Positions 27,349 through 37,100 of a stretch of DNA of 64,000 nt are shown here, piece by piece. The notes beneath the pieces are model-generated. The model ran no database searches and was not told where the DNA came from. It saw nothing but the letters and a program-made list of their open reading frames with translations. Position 1 is the stretch's first letter. The number at the start of each line of letters is the position of its first letter. Source of the DNA: Jatrophihabitans_A sp035248685. GTDB lineage: Bacteria; Actinomycetota; Actinomycetes; Mycobacteriales; Jatrophihabitantaceae. The stretch is taken from contig DATFHF010000027.1 of the NCBI GenBank assembly GCA_035248685.1, positions 229,710-293,709 of the forward strand, read 5' to 3'. The translations under genes and the position numbers were made by a program.

Positions 27349-27837
27349 GTGACCCAGAACCCGCCTCCGTGGCAACCACCCGGCCCGCCGGCACCGGTCA
27401 AGCATCGCCGCCGGATCGGCCTGCGGTCCGCGCTGGTCGCGATCGTGCTGGCCTGCCTGTTCGGCCTGCTGATCGGTGCGGCCGGCGCCAGCGGCTCCGC
27501 GAAGCCCACCACCGCGCCCGCACCCGGCGTGACCATCACTCGAACCGTCACCAGCACGGTGAGCAAGCCGGGCCCGACGGTGACCGTGCACAGCACCAAA
27601 ACCGTGCGGATCACGGTCAGCCGGACCGTCACGGCACCGGTGCAGCCGGTGGCGGCGCCGGTTACGCCGGCCCAGGACTGCACGCCTGGCTACAGCCCGT
27701 GCATCCCACCCGGGCCGGACGTGGACTGCGCCGGTGGGTCAGGGGACGGTCCGCGCTACGTCCAAGGACCGGTGTACGTGACCGGCAGCGATCCGTACGG
27801 ACTGGACGGGGACGGCAACGGGATCGGCTGCCAGTAG
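27349..27837 (+). CDS. Membrane-anchored protein with excalibur-like C-terminus
   Basis: A 162-residue protein: Pro-rich cytoplasmic start, one hydrophobic helix (about 26-46), a Thr/Val-rich repeating linker (TITRTVTSTV, TVTVHSTKTV, RITVSRTVT) and a Cys-containing outer domain ending D-P-Y-G-L-D-G-D-G-N-G-I-G-C. That ending resembles excalibur calcium-binding domains (D-x-D-x-D-G-x-x-C). An extracellular role is likely, the exact one unknown. The start is GTG 27349. Confidence 0.7.
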   Translation: MTQNPPPWQPPGPPAPVKHRRRIGLRSALVAIVLACLFGLLIGAAGASGSAKPTTAPAPGVTITRTVTSTVSKPGPTVTVHSTKTVRITVSRTVTAPVQPVAAPVTPAQDCTPGYSPCIPPGPDVDCAGGSGDGPRYVQGPVYVTGSDPYGLDGDGNGIGCQ

Positions 27838-27885
27838 GGCTACCACCAGCGGCAGCAGCCGGCGGTCTTGTGATGAGCTGTACCG

Positions 27886-28872
27886 ATGGGACTCTCCGAT
27901 CGACTGGACCGTTTCCAGCAACGGCACCCGGCTGCCGGGTTTCCGCTGGCGGTCGGCTACAAGTACTTCGACGACTCCGGCGGCTATCTGGCGGCGTTGA
28001 TCGCCTACTACGGTTTCGTGTCGCTGTTCCCGCTGCTGTTGCTGCTGGCGACGGTGCTGGGAATCGTGCTGTCCGGGCACCCGGATCTCCAGCACCGGGT
28101 ACTCGGGTCGGCGCTGCGGCAGCTTCCGGTGATCGGCAGCCAGCTCGGTGATCCACACCAGATCGGCGGCGGCTGGAAGGGATTGACCGTCGGCATCGCC
28201 GGTTCCATCTACGGCGGCCTCGGGATCGCCCAAGCCACCCAGTTCGCGATGAACACCGCCTGGCGAGTGCCTCGCAACAGCCGGCCCAATCCACTGCTGG
28301 CCCGCGCCCGCAGCCTGCTGTTGCTCGGCACCGCCGGCCTGGCAGTCATCGGCACCACCATCCTGTCGACGCTGGGCAGTTCCGGGGCCGGATCGTTGGG
28401 GTTGCTGCTGAAGATCCTGGCCCTGTTGGCATCGGTGTTGCTGAACGCGGCGGTGTTCGTGCTGGGCTTCCGGCTGGCGACGGCGCGCGATCTGTCGGTG
28501 CGCGAGGTCGCCCCCGGTGCGGTTACCGGCGCGGTGCTCTGGCAACTGTTGCAGACCTTCGGGGTTTTCTACGTCCGGCATGCGGTGCGCAATGCCAGCG
28601 CCACCAACGGCGTGTTCGCGATCGTGCTGGGGCTACTGGCCTTTCTCTACCTCAGCGCGGTCGTGGTGGTGCTGTGCGTGGAGATCAACACCGTCCTGGT
28701 GGACGACCTGCATCCGCGCGCGCTGCTCACGCCGTTCACCGACAATGTCAGCCTGACGCCCGGTGACCGGGCGGCCTATACCGGCCAGGCAACGGCCCAA
28801 CGCAGCAAGGGATTCGAAGAGGTCGAGGTCAGCTTCGACCAGGCGGAACGGCCGACCGACGACGAGCCGTAG
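27886..28872 (+). CDS. YihY/BrkB family membrane protein
   Basis: A 328-residue integral membrane protein with about six hydrophobic segments. The family signature is visible early (A-A-L-I-A-Y-Y-G-F-V-S-L-F-P-L-L-L-L) and again near 240 (Y-V-R-H-A-V-R-N-A-S-A-T-N-G-V-F-A-I-V-L-G-L-L). Members were once called ribonuclease BN; their true function is unsettled. The C-terminal 60 residues are polar. The 3' end overlaps the convergent MerR gene by 44 bases. Confidence 0.9.
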   Translation: MGLSDRLDRFQQRHPAAGFPLAVGYKYFDDSGGYLAALIAYYGFVSLFPLLLLLATVLGIVLSGHPDLQHRVLGSALRQLPVIGSQLGDPHQIGGGWKGLTVGIAGSIYGGLGIAQATQFAMNTAWRVPRNSRPNPLLARARSLLLLGTAGLAVIGTTILSTLGSSGAGSLGLLLKILALLASVLLNAAVFVLGFRLATARDLSVREVAPGAVTGAVLWQLLQTFGVFYVRHAVRNASATNGVFAIVLGLLAFLYLSAVVVVLCVEINTVLVDDLHPRALLTPFTDNVSLTPGDRAAYTGQATAQRSKGFEEVEVSFDQAERPTDDEP

Positions 28873-29161
28873 CCGGCCAGTGTTGCTCCTTCTCCGAGCG
28901 GAGCCGGGCGTTTTCCAATTCCAGGTGTAGCACCATGGCTATTCCGGCCAGGTTGAGTCCGGCGTCGAGCAGGTCTGCGATGCGGCGCAACCGATCCAGG
29001 TCGTCGGCGCTATAGCGCCGAGTACCGCCCTCGGTGCGTTCAGGTTCCAGCAGTCCGCGGGCCTCGTAGAGCCGCAACGTCTGCACTCCCATACCCACCA
29101 GTTCGGCGGCCATCGAGATGCCATAGACGCCACGGCCAGGATCCGGGCCCGGAGCCTTCAT
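28829..29161 (-). CDS. MerR-family regulator (HspR-like)
   Basis: A 110-residue MerR-type protein. It has an N-terminal helix-turn-helix (YGISMAAELVGMGVQTLRLYEARGLLEPER), then the R-R-Y-S-A-D-D-L-D-R-L-R-R-I wing and a short helical tail with no metal-binding Cys, a pattern typical of HspR repressors. It is divergent from hsp20, which supports heat-shock repression. ATG 29161 has AAGGGA upstream. A near-perfect inverted repeat (29219-29240) lies between the two genes. Confidence 0.88.
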   Translation of the reverse strand: MKAPGPDPGRGVYGISMAAELVGMGVQTLRLYEARGLLEPERTEGGTRRYSADDLDRLRRIADLLDAGLNLAGIAMVLHLELENARLRSEKEQHWPATARRRSAVPPGRS

Positions 29162-29218
29162 CAGATATCCCTTCCGCACAACGCCTCTTGCATCAGCATG
29201 CTACACGTGCTAGAACAA

Positions 29219-29240
29219 ATCTATAGCCGCTGCCATAGAT
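29219..29240. promoter_or_regulatory. Inverted repeat ATCTATAGC-N4-GCCATAGAT, candidate MerR operator
   Basis: The nine-base arms match at eight positions with a 4-base centre. It sits midway between the MerR-like regulator and hsp20, about 60 bases from each start. It is not the classical HAIR sequence (CTTGAGT-N7-ACTCAAG), although CTTGAGCG occurs nearby at about 29259-29266. Confidence 0.5.
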
Positions 29241-29298
29241 CAGCAGCCGGCCGGACCTTCTTGAGCGAGCATCGAGAGCTGATATGGAGGTGGAAACG

Positions 29299-29730
29299 AT
29301 GCTCATGCGCACCGACCCATTCCGTGAACTGGACCGACTCACCCAACAGGTCTTCGGTACCAACGGCACCCTTGCCCGCCCGTCAGTGATGCCGATGGAT
29401 GCCTGGCGGGATGGTGACGAGTTCATCGTCGAGTTCGACCTACCCGGTGTCGACCCTGAGTCCATCGATCTGGACGTGGAACGCAACGTGGTAACCGTCA
29501 AGGCCGAACGGCCGACCCGGGCCAGCGACGCCGAGCTGATCGCAGCCGAGCGTCCCCGCGGGGTGTTCAGCCGCCAGCTGATGCTGGGCGACAACCTGGA
29601 CACCGAACGCATCGCGGCCAGTTACCAGGCCGGCGTGTTGACGCTGCGGATTCCGGTTGCGGAGAAGGCAAAGCCTCGCAAGATCACCGTCGAGAGCGGC
29701 AGTCGGGACCGGCAGGCGATCAACGCCTGA
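29299..29730 (+). CDS. Small heat-shock protein Hsp20
   Basis: A 143-residue alpha-crystallin chaperone. The N-terminal arm begins MLMRTDPFRELDRL, and the crystallin domain (about 35-130) contains F-D-L-P-G-V-D-P, V-T-V-K-A-E-R, and the final G-V-L-T-L-R-I-P-V followed by basic K-A-K-P-R-K-I. It holds unfolding proteins during stress. GGAGG at 29286-29290 sets ATG 29299 as the start rather than ATG 29284. Probably repressed by the neighbouring MerR protein. Confidence 0.95.
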   Translation: MLMRTDPFRELDRLTQQVFGTNGTLARPSVMPMDAWRDGDEFIVEFDLPGVDPESIDLDVERNVVTVKAERPTRASDAELIAAERPRGVFSRQLMLGDNLDTERIAASYQAGVLTLRIPVAEKAKPRKITVESGSRDRQAINA

Positions 29731-29746
29731 GGCATGGCGAGCCGAC

Positions 29747-30031
29747 ATGGCGACGCCGCTAACCTCCCGGTCTGACCGGGTCCGGCAATCCTTCGTCGAT
29801 GTGATCTGCGCTGACGCCGAGCTGCTGCGCGCGGAGTTCGAAGCGATCATTGCTGCCAGTTGGTCCGGCACGTTGCCGCCGAAACGGGGGGACGTGCCGG
29901 ATCCCGGTATCAACGGTCCCGTCGTCCGGTATCCGCTCGCACTGCGCCGGGACCGGCCAGCTGCCGGCCCGGACGCCCCGGGTGCCGGCAGCTCATCCCG
30001 ACAGCGTTCACCGCCGTCCCGATGCCTTTGA
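29747..30031 (+). CDS. Small hypothetical protein
   Basis: A 94-residue protein with the motif F-V-D-V-I-C-A-D-A-E-L-L-R-A-E-F-E-A-I-I-A-A-S-W. That motif recurs in short actinobacterial hypothetical proteins, from memory, and so favours a real gene. The C-terminal part is Pro/Arg-rich and less convincing. It starts 16 bases after the Hsp20 stop and may ride on its transcript. The function is unknown. Confidence 0.45.
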   Translation: MATPLTSRSDRVRQSFVDVICADAELLRAEFEAIIAASWSGTLPPKRGDVPDPGINGPVVRYPLALRRDRPAAGPDAPGAGSSSRQRSPPSRCL

Positions 30032-30084
30032 TCGTTCACCAAGAGGGGCAGGTGATGGGTCTGACGTTCCACCGCGCATCCCAG

Positions 30085-30116
30085 TCGTGGTCCCGGCCGC
30101 CCGGCCGGGACCACGA
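30085..30116. terminator. Perfect 14-bp hairpin
   Basis: Arms TCGTGGTCCCGGCC and GGCCGGGACCACGA enclose a GCCC loop. It sits between the hsp20 side (+) and the stop of the Ala-rich membrane protein (30123, -), so it probably terminates both. Confidence 0.75.
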
Positions 30117-30122
30117 CCATGA

Positions 30123-31391
30123 CTAACTAGCCTGGGCACCGCCGACCACGGTGGGCCGGTTATCCACGTTGTGCGGCGGCTCGCCCTGCTGCGGGATGGC
30201 CTTGCCGGTGATGTACGCGCCGTGGCTGATGGCCAGCAGGATCAAGAACGTTCCCTCGAAGCCTGGCAACGCAGTGAAATCCTGTGCCGTCTTGACCTTG
30301 TGGACCGCGGACATGACCGCACCGATATAGGCGATAATCAACACCACGGTGAGCAGGAAGTTCTGGAACTTGGTCACGTCCACAACCTTGTCGGCGTAGG
30401 CGCCCTGTTCCTGCATGAAAATTTGGATAAATTTCGGCTTCCAGGTATCGGCAACGGTGGCTTTGGCGAGGGTGGCCTTCCTGGTGGCCTGGGCAGCCGC
30501 ATTGGCCGCGGCCTGCTGGGCTTTCTTCGCAGCCTTGGCCTCATTGGCCGCCTGGGCAACCCAATCGTTCGCGGCGGTCTGGTTGGCCAGGGCCGCCTGG
30601 GTGGCTGGCAGCAGGTCGGTGACCGGACTCGAAGCGGCCGCCGCGGCTTCGTCGTCCGCAATGACCTTGGTGACCGCCGCGGTTTGGGCGCCTTCGGCTG
30701 CCGAAGTAGCTGGCGCAGCTTCGGTAGGCTGACCGGCCGGCGCAGCTTTGCCATTCTCGGAAGGCTGATTGACCGTCAAAGCTTTGACATCCTCGGCAGC
30801 CTTGGCCGCCGCGGCTTTGGCGGTCTCGGCAGTTTGCGAAGCCAGCGCCGCGTGGCTATCCGCCGCCGCTTTGGCATCCGTCGCTGCTTCGGCGGCTTGG
30901 CCGGCTGCGGCTGCCTTTCCGATAACGCCGGGTGCAGCGGGATCGGCGGCAGCTATCTCCGCATCGGCTACCGCTTCCCGGTCGCTCTTGCGTGGGATGC
31001 TCACCGCCGTTTGCGGCCCCCGCATCGAGTCATTGGTGGCCTTCACAGACATCGACAGCACGGTCGAGCCGACGCTGATTCCCAGCACACCCCATAGCTG
31101 GCTGGGAATCGTGAAGTTCAGCGGGCCGGACACATGATGCTGCCACCTTCCGAAGAAGGCGCCGGCTATCAGCGAGAAAACCGTCAGCGTCCATAACACT
31201 ACCTGGAGCTGAGTGAGGCTGTACCGGCCTCGGGTGTCGATGAGAATCCCGTCGGGCCGTCCGTTGATGGCAAGACCGAGCCCGATAGCCAACAAGAGAA
31301 TAAGGACGGCAGCCGCCAGCCACCACCACAGGATCGCGTTGGGAGCGCTCGATGCCGCCGCGCTGGTCGTGCTCAGCTTTGACGCATACAT
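30123..31391 (-). CDS. Membrane protein with Ala-rich helical insert
   Basis: A 422-residue protein. It has two hydrophobic segments near the N-terminus (about 21-43 and 62-82), then a third around 95-112. A soluble stretch of about 190 residues very rich in Ala, Lys, Glu and Thr follows (about 135-320). Two hydrophobic segments lie near the C-terminus (about 345-365 and 385-400). The segment Y-S-L-T-Q-L-Q-V-V-L-W-T-L and the following G-A-F-F-G-R look conserved. I do not know the function. ATG 31391 has GAAAGG upstream. Confidence 0.7.
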   Translation of the reverse strand: MYASKLSTTSAAASSAPNAILWWWLAAAVLILLLAIGLGLAINGRPDGILIDTRGRYSLTQLQVVLWTLTVFSLIAGAFFGRWQHHVSGPLNFTIPSQLWGVLGISVGSTVLSMSVKATNDSMRGPQTAVSIPRKSDREAVADAEIAAADPAAPGVIGKAAAAGQAAEAATDAKAAADSHAALASQTAETAKAAAAKAAEDVKALTVNQPSENGKAAPAGQPTEAAPATSAAEGAQTAAVTKVIADDEAAAAASSPVTDLLPATQAALANQTAANDWVAQAANEAKAAKKAQQAAANAAAQATRKATLAKATVADTWKPKFIQIFMQEQGAYADKVVDVTKFQNFLLTVVLIIAYIGAVMSAVHKVKTAQDFTALPGFEGTFLILLAISHGAYITGKAIPQQGEPPHNVDNRPTVVGGAQAS

Positions 31392-31510
31392 GTGTTGTTC
31401 GACCTTTCGGCCTCGACTAACGAAGGACGGTCGAAGTGCACGGTCAACCTAGCGGTATGCCGGGGCTGTCGCAATACGTCGTTAGATGAGTACGGCCCGG
31501 GCGCACAGCC

Positions 31511-31546
31511 AAGCGTGGGTAAGGCTAATCAGCCCTACCCACGCTT
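31511..31546 (-). terminator. 16-bp hairpin downstream of the secreted-protein gene
   Basis: Arms of 16 bases (AAGCGTGGGTAAGGCT and AGCCCTACCCACGCTT) pair with one mismatch around AATC. It lies about 57 bases past the stop (31603) of the minus-strand secreted protein and before the promoter of the next gene. Confidence 0.7.
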
Positions 31547-31602
31547 GCTCCTACTGGGCGGCGCCTAACCGCCGCATTGTGTCGGGATCGGAACCAGCCC
31601 GC

Positions 31603-33279
31603 CTAGCACGGGTTGGCGATGACGCCTCGGAAATCGTTGAACCGGACGGTGGTACTGCCGCCACCACCGAACCGCAGGTAGGTCAGCGGGAGCAGCGAGC
31701 CGTACTGGGCGTTGCGCCCGAAGTTGCTGGTTTCCCCCGGGGTGTCGTTGCCGAACTGCCAGTTACACGTTCCCGCCACGTCCGTGGTGGTGAAGAACGG
31801 GTAGAACTGGGCCGGCGTACCCGAGTCGGTCTGCGGGATCAATGTGCACCCGGCGCCGGTCGACCGGTTGCAGGTCGACTCGATGGCCGGCAGATCGGCC
31901 TCGAAGGCGACTCGCTGATACGGCTGGTCGTAGTTGCCACCGGTGAGGCCGCCGGTGAACTGGAACGGGGTCGGGTGCAGCTTGGTGTTCCCGTCCGGCC
32001 AGACCGGCGTGTAGTCAATACCGTCGAATCCGCGGTTGGTCTCCGAGCAACCCTGCACCTTGTACAACAGTGCTTCGGAGGCCGGGAAGCAGAAGTCGTC
32101 GTCACCGTCCGTCGGCTGCTGATTGGCCCCGCTGCCCTCGGTATTGCCGGCCGGGCAGGTGATCGGGTTGCCGTTGCTGTCCAACCCGAACGGGGTCGCC
32201 GGCACGGCGGCGCCGTTGCAGAACTGGAAGTGGCCGATTTCGTCGGAGAAGCCCACGTTGTAGCCGTGCGCCGCCCAGATCACCCGGGTCTGCTCGGAGG
32301 AGGTGCTGTACATCGGGTGGAACGCGTACGGGATCGCGTTGCAGCTGGTGCCGGTCGGGTCGTACTGGATCTGGGTGAACCCGTTGGCCGGGCTTGCCGT
32401 CATCGAGCCGGACTTGTTGTTGGACAGGTCGTTGAGCTGAGCCTGCACCCCGTTCGGCGTGTCATGGATGCTGACCTGCACCTGGTCGCCCGGGTTCATG
32501 AACAGATCCTTCTGCTTGTCCGGGGTGAAGGTGGCCAGCGTGGAGTCGATCGGGTTCGGCGGTGCCTGGGTAACGCCGTTCTTCGTGACGAACGCGAATT
32601 GGAAGGTTTCCAGGCCGACCTTCTGCTCACAGGTCGGGTTCTGGATGGTGCCGTTGACCGGATCTTCCAACAGGCTAAAGATGTTCATCGCCGCGCACCA
32701 CTGGGTGGGGCTGCAGGTGTCGGCTCCGATGGCCTGCGCCCAAGTCGGCCAAGGTATCCAACCCGGCGGGTAGAACTGCAACTCCAGGAAGGCCGAGCCG
32801 GAGTGGTTGGGCGACACGGCGGGATCCAGGATGTTGCTGTCGCTGTCCGCCGGACAGGTCGACACCTGCTCCGGGTAGGACTGGGTGTCGCACAGCGCCA
32901 TCCCGAACCACAGGGAGCCGTTGAGCTCGAAGTTGTAGGACTTACCGGGTTGGGTCGGGTTTGCCGGCGACGGGTCACGCGGCAGCGTGATCGTGGTCTG
33001 CATCTGGTTACCGGAGCCGGGCTGGTTCGAGTAGAAAAGCAGCGACGGCTCGTCGTGCCCGACGTAGTGGTCGAAGATCAGCTGCGAATCCGAAACATCG
33101 GGGCATAATGTGCTGTATTCGCAGCTAATACTCAGATGCTGGTTGGGCGACCTGGCGCCCGACGCGGACGTCTGCGAGGCCGCCGCCGAACCCCCTGCCC
33201 ATGACAGGCCCACCACGACAATCGTCGCGGAAAGGATTACAAGCAAACGATGACGGACGGAAGATCGGCGACCGAACAT
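31603..33279 (-). CDS. Large secreted Cys-rich protein of unknown function
   Basis: A 558-residue protein. A signal peptide of about 34 residues (basic FGRRSSVRHR, then LLVILSATIVVVGLSWAGGSAAA) is followed by a domain with many Cys, Asn, Gln, Trp and aromatic residues, typical of an exported, disulfide-stabilised protein. I recognise no catalytic motif. ATG 33279 has AAGGTGG upstream; the longer frame lacks a signal peptide at its start. Divergent from the DUF1360 gene. A hairpin terminator lies downstream. Confidence 0.7.
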   Translation of the reverse strand: MFGRRSSVRHRLLVILSATIVVVGLSWAGGSAAASQTSASGARSPNQHLSISCEYSTLCPDVSDSQLIFDHYVGHDEPSLLFYSNQPGSGNQMQTTITLPRDPSPANPTQPGKSYNFELNGSLWFGMALCDTQSYPEQVSTCPADSDSNILDPAVSPNHSGSAFLELQFYPPGWIPWPTWAQAIGADTCSPTQWCAAMNIFSLLEDPVNGTIQNPTCEQKVGLETFQFAFVTKNGVTQAPPNPIDSTLATFTPDKQKDLFMNPGDQVQVSIHDTPNGVQAQLNDLSNNKSGSMTASPANGFTQIQYDPTGTSCNAIPYAFHPMYSTSSEQTRVIWAAHGYNVGFSDEIGHFQFCNGAAVPATPFGLDSNGNPITCPAGNTEGSGANQQPTDGDDDFCFPASEALLYKVQGCSETNRGFDGIDYTPVWPDGNTKLHPTPFQFTGGLTGGNYDQPYQRVAFEADLPAIESTCNRSTGAGCTLIPQTDSGTPAQFYPFFTTTDVAGTCNWQFGNDTPGETSNFGRNAQYGSLLPLTYLRFGGGGSTTVRFNDFRGVIANPC

Positions 33280-33544
33280 GACGCCACCTTGTGGGAGGGC
33301 CGCCGGTCTACCTAGTCGCTCAGCGTGACTCGCGGCGGCCGAGAGGGGCCACGCCGGCAAACGCACGGAATTCAGCCAGCGAACAGTCTGCACACGGCTC
33401 TTCGACAGGTCAATACCTCATTCGGTAGGAACCTCTTCCGATCCGGCCGATCTCCGCACGCACTATGCTCGGGCTCGCTAGGCAGTAGCGTTCGCGATCC
33501 ACCAGCGAGCACCTGCTGGTGGTTCCGGCAGGAAGTGCACCCGG

Positions 33545-34066
33545 ATGAGTGTTGTGCAGAAGTTGGCCGACTGGGGCCAGCGTCAGGCAGCCAAGTACGC
33601 CCAGGGCCACCAGCGGCCGATCAGCGGCTACCTGTCCGCGATGGGGGTATACGGAGCCGGCGTCGCGGGTCTGGTCGCTGTCGCCCGGCGCCGCAACGTG
33701 CGCCTGCCGGACGGCATCTCACCCTGGGACCTGGCGCTGTTCGGGGTGGCGACCCACAAGCTCAGCCGGACGCTGTCCAAGGACGCGGTCACCAGCCCGC
33801 TGCGGGCGCCGTTCACCGCCTTCCAAGGGCGGCAGGCACCGGCCGAGTTGGCCGAGGAACCGCGCAAGGAATCGGCTGCCCAGCATGCGGTCGGCGAGTT
33901 GATCACCTGTCCGTTCTGCCTGGCGCAGTGGGTGGCCACCGGGTTCGTCGCCGGCTCGGTCTTCGCTCCGCGCGCCACCAAGCTGGCCGCCGGCACCTTC
34001 GCCAGTGTGGCGGTGTCGGACTTCCTCCAGTTCGTCTATGCCAAGCTCCAACAACAGGAGGAGTGA
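33545..34066 (+). CDS. DUF1360 domain protein
   Basis: A 173-residue protein with the DUF1360 pattern: hydrophobic helix (ISGYLSAMGVYGAGVAGLVAV), D-L-A-L-F-G-V-A-T-H-K-L-S-R, D-A-V-T-S-P-L-R-A-P-F, and L-I-T-C-P-F-C-L-A-Q-W. DUF1360 proteins are small membrane proteins widespread in actinobacteria and in sporulating bacteria, with no proven role. The paired Cys could bind metal. ATG 33545. Confidence 0.88.
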   Translation: MSVVQKLADWGQRQAAKYAQGHQRPISGYLSAMGVYGAGVAGLVAVARRRNVRLPDGISPWDLALFGVATHKLSRTLSKDAVTSPLRAPFTAFQGRQAPAELAEEPRKESAAQHAVGELITCPFCLAQWVATGFVAGSVFAPRATKLAAGTFASVAVSDFLQFVYAKLQQQEE

Positions 34067-34186
34067 CCTCCGATCCCGCGGCAGGCAAAGCTGCTTCGCT
34101 GACGCCCGGAACGGTGCAGCGCGTCGACGGGTTGGCCCACCGGCACTCGGTTATGCTGCGCGTTCCCTCCGAGGATTGGGGCGCTC

Positions 34187-37100
34187 ATGCGCATCCGTCA
34201 CGCGATCATCTCCTTGCTGTTGATAGCCGGGCTTACCCCCGCGGTGTTACTGCAAGCGAGGACCGCAACCGCTGCCACCGACCCCACCCTGTTGGGCGCG
34301 AACGCGACCGGCATGGACGTCGCCACGAATCCGACGGGTGGTCGCTATGCCGTGCTGGTGTCGCAGGGCTCGAGTCAGTTCGTCGATGTGTCCAGCGATG
34401 CCGGGGTGTCCTGGCAGCAGATCAGCGGTCCAGCCGGCGTGACGCTGAGCAAGGTGACGATCGACGACGCGGGAACCCTGTCCGGGCTCACGGTCACCAG
34501 CAACGGAAACAGTTCGTTTACGACATACGACGGATCGAGTTGGTCGACGCCCATCGCGGTCGGGGTTTACTCCTATCCCGGATGGTTCGTCACGTCCGGC
34601 ACCGTACTGATTGCCGAGTTCCTCAACCAGCCCTGGCAGTCGCCGGCTCTGGCGGCGTCGACGGACGGCGGGCACACCTGGTCGAGCTACGGTAATCCGC
34701 CGGGCTTCTACAGTGGGCGCGCAGCGGTGATCGGCGGTTACGTCCAGTTCGCCGGAGTGAGCTCCAACGGCACACCGATCTACTTCCGGTACAACATCGC
34801 CGCGCATACGGTGGAATCCATCCCGGTGCCCATGCCGGCGGGCGCGTGGAACATGAGCCTCGGACATGCCCCAGGTTCGACCACTCACCTGTACCTCTAC
34901 AGCACGGTGGCGACCGGGTCGCCGAACACCGGGGCACCGCTCTACATCCTGGAGTCGACCGACGCCGGCACGACGTGGTCGATGCCCGTCCGCGCTGACC
35001 TGCCGCCGGCGTACCTGCGCGGTACCGCCCCGGACACCGAGTCGATGGTCATCGGCGCTGACGGCAAGTTGCACGTCATCGCGTCGCTGGTCAACGGTTC
35101 GTCGATGGAGATCGACGAGGCCGGCCGCGGGCTGCGGGCCAATGACGGCTGGGGCTCGGTGAACGTGATCGGCACGGTGCCGGGCACTGACGGCGGCAAC
35201 TCCCGGGTGGTTGGCCTCCAGCCGGGCAACGGCGATCCGAGCGGTCCACTCGTCCTGTTCGGTTACATCTGGGGACAGCCATCGGGCACCAAGAGCGTCT
35301 ATGAGTTGCAAGGCCCCGGCACAGCCATCGCCGAGGCCCCCATGACCACCTTCAGCACCACCGGCTCGCTCGTCCTGCAGAACTGCACCTGTACCCAGTT
35401 CGCGGCCAGCCCGTCCCGGTCCTGGGAAGCAGCCCTATCGACAGCCTCGCCGGCCAGCATCCTGCGCTCGGCGGACGGCGCGCACTGGCAGCGAGTCCCG
35501 CTGCCACCCAACGCGGTTACCAGCGGCGTACTCGGGGTGGCCGATGACGGCGAGCTGTACTACGAGGCCGCGGCCAATCCCCAGGGCTACTACTCGGCCA
35601 CCAACTTCTATCGGTATGTCAACGGCCGGTGGTACGGCGCTGTCACCTTCGGCGGTACGTCGTCGCAATTCACCGGGCCAGCCAGGCTGATCAAGCTCGC
35701 CGGACCGAACATCCTCGCGGTCGAACGCGACAGCGGATACGTCTACCTATCCAAGGACGACGGTGGCACCTGGGCCTACCGTGGATACCTCTTCGTCGGC
35801 TACATCTCGCAGTTCGCCGTCCAGGGCAATTACCTCTACGACCTGAGCGTGAGCTCGCAGGGGATCGAAAGTTTCACCCGCTTGGACTTCGTCACCCCGG
35901 CAACGGCTACGGTCAGCACACCGCCCGCGCTCGCTAACAGCTTCGCTACGCTGAACCTGATGCCGCGGCCAGGGTCGGCCAACGAGGTGTGGATCACCGG
36001 CTTCGATGGTACGGCGCTCACGACATTCCAGTCGACGGACAACGGCAATAACTGGTCCACGCACGACAGCGGCAGCGTCCCCAGCGGGATGCCGGCGTCC
36101 GGTGCCGCCGTCGGCTTCGGCGCGGACAACCGCCTCTACATGTACGGCGCGTCGTACAACCCGACCATTGCGAAGGCCAGCAACCGAAGCCTGACCTCGC
36201 CGACCTGGTCGACGCCGACGACGCTCGACAGCTACACCAGCAACGCCTCTGGCACGACTGCGACCATCGCGTACGACTCCAGCAACGTGGCCATCACCCC
36301 GCCGGACGTCTGGGTGTCGGTCTCGGACGGCTCCCTGCACCACTACGGCCAACTCGGCGGGCTGCCACCCGACGCCCAGGTCATCCCGTCGGAGAGCTTC
36401 GGTGGCCAGAACCTGTCCGAGCCCTGCGCAGGCTGCGCGGCCGGCATCAACACGACGGGCGATCCGATCGACGCGTCCACCGGCAACCTCTGGCGCACGA
36501 TCGACGACCTGTCGTTGCCGGGCCGAGGTCCCGCCATCGACTTCACCCAGACGTACAACTCCCTCGCTGCCTCGACAGCCGGCCCGCTCGGCTACGGCTG
36601 GACGTTCAGCTACAACATGTCCCTGGTCGCCAACGCCGACGCCTCCGCGGTGACCATTAACCAGGAGAACGGATCGACCGTCGCGTTCACCCTGGCCGAC
36701 AACGCGTACCGGGCCGCCGCCCGGGTCATCGCGACCCTGAAACACAACGGCGACGGCAGCTGGACCTTCACCCGAACCGGCCGGCAGAGCTACACCTTCA
36801 ACTCCGCCGGTCAACTCACCGCGATCACCGACCTCAACGGCTACCGCACGAGCTTGACTTACGCGGGCGGCCAACTCGCCACGATCACCGATCCGGCCGG
36901 GCGCCGGGTGACCCTCACCTGGTCGGGGTCGCTCATTAGCACCATCGCCGACTCGACCAGCCTGGCCCGCACCGTCAGATTCGGTTACGACGCGAGCAGC
37001 AACCTGACCAGCATTACCGACGCCGGTGGCGCGGTCACCACCGCCGGCTATGACAGCGCACATCGCCTGACGCAATTCCTTGACCCGAACCAGCAGGGCG

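Noticed and set aside
30054..30126. A very short coding frame before the 30085 hairpin
   Set aside because: It runs through the terminator stem and has no independent support.
31486..33108. Long plus-strand open frame opposite the secreted protein
   Set aside because: Its product is Arg/Val/Gly-rich without any domain; the minus-strand frame has a signal peptide, ribosome site and terminator. Long antisense frames are normal at this GC content.
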